A stretch of 10,370 nt of DNA from Rhodospirillaceae bacterium CCH5-H10 (lineage in GTDB: Bacteria > Pseudomonadota > Alphaproteobacteria > Reyranellales > Reyranellaceae), in NCBI GenBank assembly GCA_001557035.1, contig LSKJ01000371.1:1-10370 (forward strand), given 5' to 3'. The notes beneath the pieces were generated by a model. The model did not search any database. It saw only the letters and a program-made list of their open reading frames with translations, and was not told the DNA's origin. Shown piece by piece: positions 1 to 4,698 of this stretch (positions are counted from its first letter, which is position 1; each line of letters starts with the position of its first letter). Position numbers and translations under genes: made by a program.

Positions 1-876
1 ACCGGCTATATCGGCGGGACCGTCGCGCGCCGTTTGCTCGACGATGGTCACAGGCTGCGCGGCCTGGTGCGCGACGAGGAGAAGGGCAGGAAGCTCGCGG
101 CTTTCGGCGTCGAACCGGTGATCGGCGGTCTCGACGATGCAGCGATCCTCACGGCGGAGGCCCGGCGGGCCGATGCGGTGATCAACACGGCCAACAGCGA
201 CCATCGCGGCGCCGTGGAGGCGTTGCTCGAAGGACTGGCCGGCTCGAACAAGCCGTTCATCCATACCAGCGGTTCCAGCATCGTGGCCGACGATGCGCAT
301 GGCGACGTCGCCTCGGACAAAATCTACGACGAGGACACGCCGCTCGATCCGGTGGCCGGCAAGAAGGCGCGGGTCGAGATCGACCGGACGATTCGCGGCG
401 CAAGCCAACACGGAGTGCGGTCGATCGTCGTCTGTCCCACCATGATCTACGGCAACGGCCTCGGCCTGGCGCGCGACAGCGCGCAAATTCCCGGACTGGC
501 GAAGCGGGCGAAGGCTTCCGGCGTGGTGCGCCATGTCGGCAAGGGGCTGAACATCTGGTCGAATGTCCATGTCGAGGACGTGGCCGACATCTATCGCCTG
601 GCGCTCACCAGGGCCCCGGCCGGCGCCTTCTACTTCGCCGAGAACGGCGAGGCCTCCTATCGCGACATCTGCGCTGCCATTGCGCGCCACCTGAAGCTGG
701 GGGCGCCGCAGGCCTGGCCGTTCGCGGAGGCGGCGAAGGAACTCGGCGAGAATAGCGCCGCCTACACGTTCGGCTCCAACAGCCGCGTCAGGGGCAAGCG
801 GACTCGCAGTGAGTTGGGCTGGCAGCCGAAGCACGCTTCGGCGACGGCGTGGATCGAGGCGGAGCTGCCGCTCTGA
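1..876 (+). CDS. NAD(P)-dependent epimerase/dehydratase-like SDR protein (5' end outside window)
   Basis: The open frame runs from the first base to TGA at 874-876, giving 291 residues; the true start lies upstream. The first residues, TGYIGG, are the end of the Rossmann dinucleotide-binding GxxGxxG motif, so only about ten N-terminal residues should be missing. Other extended-SDR landmarks are the strand 'PFIHTSGSSIV' (residues 85-95 of the visible part), 'VVCPTMIYG' (143-151), 'NVHVEDVADIYRLAL' (188-202) and a C-terminal 'LGWQPK' (272-277). The usual catalytic YxxxK is not evident: around 'DPVAGKKARVE' (116-126) the place expected for Tyr is Val or Ala, which suggests an atypical SDR. It may be a reductase with another active site or a NAD(P)-binding regulator. 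The substrate cannot be told from sequence. It is convergent with the aldo/keto reductase gene. Confidence 0.88.
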   Translation, partial: TGYIGGTVARRLLDDGHRLRGLVRDEEKGRKLAAFGVEPVIGGLDDAAILTAEARRADAVINTANSDHRGAVEALLEGLAGSNKPFIHTSGSSIVADDAHGDVASDKIYDEDTPLDPVAGKKARVEIDRTIRGASQHGVRSIVVCPTMIYGNGLGLARDSAQIPGLAKRAKASGVVRHVGKGLNIWSNVHVEDVADIYRLALTRAPAGAFYFAENGEASYRDICAAIARHLKLGAPQAWPFAEAAKELGENSAAYTFGSNSRVRGKRTRSELGWQPKHASATAWIEAELPL

Positions 877-898
877 AGCGAATGAGGTCGGTGTAACC

Positions 899-986
899 TG
901 TCGTCCTGAGCGCAGCGAAGGACCTAGCCGAGCGACCAGCGTACTCCGTGGTGAGCGTGAGGTCCTTCGCTGCGCTCAGGACGACA
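899..986. repeat. Perfect 27-bp inverted repeat with 34-nt loop, between convergent genes
   Basis: The left arm (899-925) and right arm (960-986) are exact reverse complements; the cores read cctgagcgcagcgaagg and ccttcgctgcgctcagg. The 34-nt loop (926-959) has only weak internal pairing. The element fills most of the gap between the stop codons of two convergent genes, so its transcript could fold into a strong hairpin acting as a bidirectional terminator, although no T-run follows. From general knowledge, this sequence type recurs between genes of alphaproteobacterial genomes and is often mis-annotated as a short 'RPERSEGPSR' protein. That points to a dispersed palindromic (REP- or MITE-like) element. 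No target-site duplication is evident. Confidence 0.85.
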
Positions 987-1004
987 ATGATTGAGCAACC
1001 CGTC

Positions 1005-1919
1005 CTAGACCGGAACGTCCGCCACCATCTTCTTGAGCAACGCCGTATCCGGATAGATGCCGAAGCCGGCCTGCAGATTGTCCGTCATGTGCTCGGGCTT
1101 GCTGGTGCCGGGGATCACGCAGGTCACGGCCGGGTTGGCCAGCACGAACTTCAGCAGGATCTGCGCCCAGCTCGTGGCGCCGATCTCGCTGGCCCAGTCC
1201 GGCAGCTTGCGGCCGGAGAGTTTGCGCAGCAGGCCGCCGCCGCCGAACGGCTGGTTCACGATCACCGCGATGCCGCGCTCGGCCGCCAGCGGCAGCAGCC
1301 GACGTTCGACGGCGCGATCGTCGAGCGCGTAGTTGATCTGGACGAAGTCCCACTTCTCCGCCCGCATCACGCTTTCCAGCTCGTCGTGGGCGCTCTGCGT
1401 GTAATGGGTGATGCCGAGATAGCGGATGCGGCCCTCGGCCTTCCAGGCGCGCAGCGTCGGCAGATGGGCCCGCCAGTCGACGAGATTGTGGATCTGCATC
1501 AGGTCGATGCGGTCGGTCTTCAGCAGCCGCAACGACGCCCGCATCTGCGCGATGCCACTGTCGCGGCCGGTGGTCCAGACCTTGGTGGCGATGAAAGCCC
1601 TGTCGCGCGCGGCGGCGGCGGACAGCAGGTCTCCGACCACGGCCTCCGCCGAGCCGTACATCGGCGACGTATCGATCACCGAGCCGCCGGCATCGAACAG
1701 CCGCCGCAGCACCTCTGCAAGCGGGGCGCGATCCTCGGGCTTGCCGCCGACGTCGAAGGTGCGCCAGGTGCCCACGCCGACGACGGGCAACATCTCCCCC
1801 GAAGCGGGGATCCGGCGCTGATGCATGCGGGCTCCTGTCTGGGCAGCGGTGCCCCTGGCGGCCAGCAGGCCGGCACCGGCGAGGCCGATCAGTCGTGCGC
1901 GGGTGAGAGTGCGTGACAT
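1005..1919 (-). CDS. Aldo/keto reductase, probably with an N-terminal export signal
   Basis: A 304-residue aldo/keto reductase, an NADPH-dependent carbonyl reductase with a TIM-barrel fold. The catalytic tetrad is visible: Asp83 and Tyr88 in 'VIDTSPMYGSAE', Lys113 in 'FIATKVW' and His144 in 'MQIHNLVDW'. The late cofactor-binding loop is 'IPGTSKPEHMTDN' (269-281). Residues 1-27 form a signal-peptide-like leader: an Arg-rich start, the hydrophobic run LIGLAGAGLLAA, then an AxA-like site at TAAQ. Its 'TRARL' is a degenerate version of the Tat twin-arginine motif; related exported reductases with Tat signals are known. The ATG at 1919 has no clear Shine-Dalgarno sequence. An internal ATG at 1826 (residue 32) has AGGAG five bases upstream and would give a 273-residue cytoplasmic form, so the start is uncertain. 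The physiological substrate is unknown. Confidence 0.9.
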   Translation of the reverse strand: MSRTLTRARLIGLAGAGLLAARGTAAQTGARMHQRRIPASGEMLPVVGVGTWRTFDVGGKPEDRAPLAEVLRRLFDAGGSVIDTSPMYGSAEAVVGDLLSAAAARDRAFIATKVWTTGRDSGIAQMRASLRLLKTDRIDLMQIHNLVDWRAHLPTLRAWKAEGRIRYLGITHYTQSAHDELESVMRAEKWDFVQINYALDDRAVERRLLPLAAERGIAVIVNQPFGGGGLLRKLSGRKLPDWASEIGATSWAQILLKFVLANPAVTCVIPGTSKPEHMTDNLQAGFGIYPDTALLKKMVADVPV

Positions 1920-2123
1920 GCAGGTGTCATTGTTCAGCAATGATGACCGCAACGCCAGCATGGAAAGGTCCTGCCGCCACATTGATGCCCCACGCAAAGC
2001 GTTTGCTGTGACCGTTCGCAGTTCAGGCACTCCTGTCATTGCCATCCCGTCATGCCGCCCCCATCTCAGCCCGGCCCATCACGCAGTGGGTCGCAGTTCG
2101 TTCAGCCTGAAGGAGACCGCGCC
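1920..2123. other. Divergent intergenic region (204 bp)
   Basis: This gap separates the aldo/keto reductase gene (-) from the small + strand gene, so promoters for both should lie here. I see no convincing -35/-10 pair. A small inverted repeat, tcattg-ttcag-caatga (1927-1943), sits just upstream of the ATG at 1919 of the reductase and could be a weak hairpin or operator. In the + direction the only clear element is the ribosome binding site AGGAG at 2111-2115. The frame of the reductase stays open back to 2045, but that extension has no protein-like character. Confidence 0.5.
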
Positions 2124-2318
2124 ATGCCCGAACCCTTCGTCGTCGAAATCTGGGGAAAGCCCGCCGGTGTCGTCCTCAAGGAAGGCAATGCCTTCCGCTT
2201 CCATGCCTTCACGCGCCCGTTCTTCGAGCTCGAGGGGCATCAGTTCAGCACGCCGGGCCAGGCGCGTCTCGCCGCCGCGAAGCTCCAGCCGCCGCGCGAA
2301 AGCCTGCTTGCCAAGTAA
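2124..2318 (+). CDS. Small uncharacterised protein, 64 aa
   Basis: A 64-residue protein with no signal peptide, membrane segment or cysteine. The chosen ATG has AGGAG (2111-2115) eight bases upstream. An in-frame ATG at 2052 lacks such a site and would add 24 Pro/Ser-rich residues of low plausibility. The body 'EIWGKPAGVVLKEGNAFRF' (8-26) followed by 'FSTPGQARLAAAKL' (41-54) looks like a compact beta-rich domain ending in a helix. I recall similar short hypothetical proteins in alphaproteobacteria but know of no function. It precedes the decarboxylase-like gene by 67 bp on the same strand and may be cotranscribed with it. Confidence 0.72.
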   Translation: MPEPFVVEIWGKPAGVVLKEGNAFRFHAFTRPFFELEGHQFSTPGQARLAAAKLQPPRESLLAK

Positions 2319-2327
2319 TGTCTTTCG

Positions 2328-2376
2328 CCTTGTCGGTGGCCTGAGGGGGCGTTAGTCCAATCAGGTACCGACAAGG
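2328..2376 (+). promoter_or_regulatory. Stem-loop in the leader of the CMD-family gene, overlapping its ribosome binding site
   Basis: Ten bases, ccttgtcggt (2328-2337), pair perfectly with accgacaagg (2367-2376). Inside, cctga (2340-2344) pairs with tcagg (2361-2365), leaving a 16-nt loop and a small internal bulge. The right arm includes the first bases of the Shine-Dalgarno region AAGGAGG (2373-2379), so the fold would partly hide the ribosome binding site of the GTG start at 2386. It begins 10 nt after the stop of the small gene. There is no T-run, so intrinsic termination is unlikely. A translational control element or a DNA operator is inferred. Confidence 0.5.
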
Positions 2377-2385
2377 AGGAAATCA

Positions 2386-2943
2386 GTGATCAAGCGCAAG
2401 CAGCGTATCCCGTTGCGTGACCTCTCGACGATGAAGCCCGAGGATCGCGAGGCCATCGAGAAGAACGCCATGAACGGCCAGGTGTTCAACATCTTCAAGG
2501 TGATGGCCAATCACCCCGCGCTGACCAAGCGCTGGACGCCGTTCGCCGGCCACATCCTCTCCAAGCAGACGCTGCCGTTCCGCGATCGCGAGCTTCTGAT
2601 CCTGCGCATCGGCTGGCTGAACCAGGCCGAGTACGAATTCGCGCAGCACGAGCTGATCGCCAAGCGCGGCGGCGTCACCGACGGCGACATCGCCAACCTG
2701 AAGGAAGGGCCGAAGGCCAAGGGCTGGAGCGAGCACGAGGCCGCGCTGATGCAGCTCGCCGACGATCTCTTCGAGAACTCGGTCGCCTCCGACGCGACCT
2801 GGGCGACGCTCTCGAAGACCTATTCGACCGAGCAGCTCATGGACGCCGTCTTCACGGTCGGCCAGTACAATCTCGTCTCCTGGGCGCTGAACAGTTTCGG
2901 CGTGCCGCTCGACGACTTCCTGCCCGGCGCCCAGAAGAAGTAA
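2386..2943 (+). CDS. Carboxymuconolactone decarboxylase (CMD/AhpD-like) family protein, lacking cysteines
   Basis: A 185-residue, all-helical CMD-family protein. The GTG start is chosen for the strong AGGAGG at 2374-2379, six bases upstream. The family core is 'FRDRELLILRIGWLNQAEYEFAQHELIAKRGGV' spread over residues 65-97, followed by a helix with 'EAALMQLADDLF' (118-129) and 'QYNLVSWALNSFGVPLDD' (160-177). In thiol-active members such as AhpD the site is CxxC followed three residues later by His. Here His88 is kept but the cysteine positions are Ala81 and Glu84, and the protein has no cysteine at all, so peroxidase activity of the AhpD type is ruled out. It may be a gamma-carboxymuconolactone-decarboxylase-like enzyme of unknown substrate. 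It is probably cytoplasmic. It could share a transcript with the small gene upstream. Confidence 0.88.
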   Translation: MIKRKQRIPLRDLSTMKPEDREAIEKNAMNGQVFNIFKVMANHPALTKRWTPFAGHILSKQTLPFRDRELLILRIGWLNQAEYEFAQHELIAKRGGVTDGDIANLKEGPKAKGWSEHEAALMQLADDLFENSVASDATWATLSKTYSTEQLMDAVFTVGQYNLVSWALNSFGVPLDDFLPGAQKK

Positions 2944-2957
2944 GCCCGCGTTAGTGT

Positions 2958-2974
2958 TTGCGAATCATTCGCAA
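2958..2974. promoter_or_regulatory. Fur-box-like palindrome upstream of the ECF sigma gene
   Basis: TTGCGAATCATTCGCAA is a perfect 8-1-8 palindrome. Its inner 15 bases (2959-2973) match the 7-1-7 Fur motif TGATAATCATTATCA at 11 of 15 positions. It lies 37 bp upstream of the sigma factor start and directly abuts a -10-like hexamer TAGAAT (2976-2981), a good position for repression. Fur control of FecI-type sigma genes is established in other bacteria, and the iron-uptake genes downstream fit. Which regulator acts here (Fur, or an alphaproteobacterial iron regulator such as Irr or RirA) cannot be proved from sequence. Confidence 0.68.
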
Positions 2975-2975
2975 G

Positions 2976-2981
2976 TAGAAT
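2976..2981 (+). promoter_or_regulatory. Candidate -10 element for the sigma factor gene
   Basis: TAGAAT matches the housekeeping -10 consensus TATAAT at five of six bases and abuts the Fur-like palindrome. The matching -35 region (around 2953-2958) is weak. Transcription would begin near 2987-2989, so the leader would be only about 25 nt and consist almost wholly of the hairpin at 2987-3011. Confidence 0.35.
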
Positions 2982-2986
2982 AGACA

Positions 2987-3011
2987 GGTCCCGGGACAGC
3001 GAACCGGGACC
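2987..3011 (+). promoter_or_regulatory. Hairpin immediately before the sigma factor start codon
   Basis: ggtcccgg (2987-2994) and ccgggacc (3004-3011) are exact reverse complements separated by 9 nt, and the stem ends on the base before the ATG at 3012. No separate Shine-Dalgarno sequence exists; the only purine-rich tract, GGGA (3006-3009), is inside the stem. The fold should keep initiation low, which would suit a regulatory sigma factor, but this role is inferred. Confidence 0.45.
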
Positions 3012-3533
3012 ATGGGGCGGCACGACGTATCTGCTTTGATCGCGAGCTTTCGCGAGAACTACCAGGATCTGCTGCGCTTCCTGACGCGGCGGACAGGTAA
3101 TGCCGAACGTGCCGCCGATGTGGCTCAGGATACCTATGTTCGGCTGGCGGCCATTCCCCCGGCCACCCTCGACATCCAGAACCCGAGGGCCTTTGTATTT
3201 CGCGTCGCCGGCAACCTGGCGATCGACACTATGCGGCGTGAGGGCCGGATCGCCGCGGACCTCACCTTTCTCGAAGCGGGCGAGGTGGTGCCCGATCCGA
3301 CACCGTCGCCGGAAGCGAGAACGCTCGCGCGCGAGCGGCTACGCTTGTTGGAAGAGGCGCTGAACGAGCTGCCGTCGAAAACGCGTCTCGCTCTGTTGCT
3401 CAGCCGGATTGAGGGTCGGTCCTTTGCCGAAATCGCGGGTGAGCTCGGCGTGTCCGAGAGCATGGTGGCGAAATATATCGCCCGGGCACTGCGGCATTGC
3501 CGCGACCGGCTGCGGCAGGACGATAACGAATAA
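3012..3533 (+). CDS. FecI-like ECF RNA polymerase sigma factor
   Basis: A 173-residue cytoplasmic sigma-70-family factor of the extracytoplasmic-function type. Region 2 spans about residues 12-80: 'YQDLLRFLTRRTGNAERAADVAQDTYVRL' (17-45) binds core polymerase and 'PRAFVFRVAGNLAIDTMRRE' (58-77) recognises the -10. Region 4 spans about 114-166, with 'LNELPSKTRLALLLSRIEG' (117-135) and the helix-turn-helix 'SFAEIAGELGVSESMVAKYIARAL' (137-160) for the -35. The regions are joined by a short Pro-rich linker. Length and motifs fit the FecI (iron-starvation) group. No in-frame start lies upstream because a stop occurs at 2976, so ATG 3012 is used. It is followed by a FecR-type gene and a receptor with a signalling domain, the normal partners in cell-surface signalling. 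Expression is probably iron-repressed through the palindrome at 2958-2974. Confidence 0.94.
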   Translation: MGRHDVSALIASFRENYQDLLRFLTRRTGNAERAADVAQDTYVRLAAIPPATLDIQNPRAFVFRVAGNLAIDTMRREGRIAADLTFLEAGEVVPDPTPSPEARTLARERLRLLEEALNELPSKTRLALLLSRIEGRSFAEIAGELGVSESMVAKYIARALRHCRDRLRQDDNE

Positions 3534-3544
3534 GTGCGGGGGAT

Positions 3545-3575
3545 CGCTGCAAGCCGGCTCTCCGTCAAGCGTCGT
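3545..3575 (+). promoter_or_regulatory. Candidate ECF sigma promoter before the FecR gene (copy 1)
   Basis: cgctgcaag (3545-3553), 16 nt, then cgtcgt (3570-3575). The same 9-mer and 6-mer with the same 16-nt spacing occur again upstream of the receptor gene. A CGTC -10 motif and a 16-17 nt spacer are typical of ECF promoters, so TGCAAG is the likely -35. Transcription would begin around 3582, leaving a leader of roughly 30 nt before the FecR ATG at 3611. The element starts 11 nt after the sigma gene's stop codon. Confidence 0.55.
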
Positions 3576-3610
3576 TGGAGTCGGGGGAGCGAGTCACATC
3601 GGATTGTCGA

Positions 3611-4585
3611 ATGTCGGATGAGGGGGAAAAGCCGAGTACCGCGCTGAGCGACGAGGCCATCGACTGGATGGTGCGTCTGAGCTCCGGCCGCGCCACGCCA
3701 CAGGATCGGTTGGCATTCCTCAGCTGGCGCAAGCGGTCGCCAATGCACGAAGCTGCCGCGGCGGAGGCCGAGGCCCTGCTGCGCGCCGTCGCCGAGACAC
3801 GTCAGGCTGATCGCATGCGTCGGGGTGTGGAGCCGTTGATGTTCCAACCCGCGTTGAGCCGCATCAGCCGCCGGACCCTGTTCACAGGCGCCACAGCCGC
3901 CGCCGCTTCCATTGCCACCGTCGCCGTCGGCCTCAACCTATTGGGACCTCTGTCCACCCTCTACGCCGATTACGCGACGGCCGTGGGCGAGCGCAAGCGC
4001 GTGGCCCTGGATGACGGGTCGGTGATCTCGCTCAACACAGCCACCGCGCTCTCGGTCGACTACTCCGGTCACGCGCGTCGCGTCGCGCTGCATGACGGCG
4101 AGGCGCTGTTCGACGTGGCCAGGGATCCCAATCGGCCGTTCATCGTTACGGCCGGCAACAGCCAGGCTCGCGCGGTCGGTACCGCCTTCGTCGTGCGGCG
4201 CAACGAGTCGTGCAAGCATGTCATCGTCACTGAGGGCACGGTCGAGGTCACGATCGGCAAGGCCGCCCCCGTCCGGCTCGAGGCGGGGCAGCGGTTGGGC
4301 TTCGGCGAGGAGGTCGACGGGCCGCGGGTCCGCACCGTCGACGTCGACATGCTCACCGCCTGGCAACGCGGCAAGCTCATCTTCAATCGGCGCTCGCTGC
4401 AAAGCGTGGTCGACGAACTACAGCGCTATCGCCGCGGGCGGATCGTCGTCGCCAGCGATCATCTCAAGATCCTCCAGGTCACTGGTGTATTCGACCTCGA
4501 CGAGCCCGATCGGCTGCTGCGCACGCTCGAAGAGACCACCAAGGCGCGGGTGGTCCGTTTGCCCCTGCTGACGATCATTCGCTGA
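3611..4585 (+). CDS. FecR-like anti-sigma factor / signal transducer
   Basis: A 324-residue inner-membrane regulator of the ECF sigma factor encoded just upstream. Residues 13-55 form the cytoplasmic N-terminal domain of FecR proteins (DUF4880 type), with 'EAIDWMVRLSSGRATPQDRLAFLSW'-like features that bind sigma. Residues 86-91, SRRTLF, are a twin-arginine motif just before the single membrane segment (about 91-112). Residues 121-215 are the periplasmic FecR domain ('GERKRVALDDGSVISLNTAT', 'GEALFDVARDPNRPF', 'AVGTAFVVR'). Residues 251-324 ('RGKLIFNRRSLQSVVDEL', 'VTGVFDLDEPDRLLRTLE') are an STN-like C-terminal domain expected to contact the receptor. ATG 3611 has a weak ribosome site. The TTG at 3575 in the same frame overlaps the candidate -10 and would lie upstream of the transcript start. 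The sigma-sensor-receptor order supports the assignment. Confidence 0.93.
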   Translation: MSDEGEKPSTALSDEAIDWMVRLSSGRATPQDRLAFLSWRKRSPMHEAAAAEAEALLRAVAETRQADRMRRGVEPLMFQPALSRISRRTLFTGATAAAASIATVAVGLNLLGPLSTLYADYATAVGERKRVALDDGSVISLNTATALSVDYSGHARRVALHDGEALFDVARDPNRPFIVTAGNSQARAVGTAFVVRRNESCKHVIVTEGTVEVTIGKAAPVRLEAGQRLGFGEEVDGPRVRTVDVDMLTAWQRGKLIFNRRSLQSVVDELQRYRRGRIVVASDHLKILQVTGVFDLDEPDRLLRTLEETTKARVVRLPLLTIIR

Positions 4586-4588
4586 GGC

Positions 4589-4619
4589 CGCTGCAAGTTC
4601 GCGTCCCTCCATTCGTCGT
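4589..4619 (+). promoter_or_regulatory. Candidate ECF sigma promoter before the receptor gene (copy 2)
   Basis: cgctgcaag (4589-4597), 16 nt, then cgtcgt (4614-4619): the same layout as 3545-3575, with spacers that differ in sequence. It lies in the 113-bp gap after the FecR gene and 79 nt before the receptor ATG. In known Fec-type systems the FecI sigma factor transcribes the receptor gene from just such a position. The conserved halves with a divergent spacer are what a sigma binding site should show. Confidence 0.6.
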
Positions 4620-4671
4620 AGCTTCAGGACGGTGAGATTGAGACGCACTCCGACATCGAGAGGGCCGCTCC

Positions 4672-4696
4672 CGTCCCTGCGTAGCTTTGGGGGACG
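4672..4696 (+). promoter_or_regulatory. Short stem covering the receptor gene's ribosome binding site
   Basis: cgtccc (4672-4677) is an exact reverse complement of gggacg (4691-4696), with a 13-nt loop. The right arm contains most of the GGGGGA Shine-Dalgarno tract (4689-4694) of the receptor ATG at 4699. At six base pairs it could arise by chance in GC-rich DNA. The role is inferred. Confidence 0.3.
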
Positions 4697-4698
4697 AG

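Noticed and set aside
809..994. 61-codon frame across the end of the SDR gene and the inverted repeat ('RPERSEGPSR')
   Set aside because: This peptide is the well-known artefact of translating the dispersed palindrome.
948..1916. 322-codon open frame on the plus strand, opposite the aldo/keto reductase gene
   Set aside because: The minus strand carries the complete catalytic tetrad; this frame starts inside the inverted repeat and shows no family motifs.
1927..1943. Small inverted repeat near the reductase start as an operator
   Set aside because: Only six pairs around a five-base loop, with no match to a known operator; mentioned only within the intergenic entry.
3575..3610. TTG start for the FecR-like gene, adding 12 residues
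   Set aside because: It overlaps the candidate -10 element, lacks a ribosome binding site, and ATG 3611 gives a normal FecR N-terminus.
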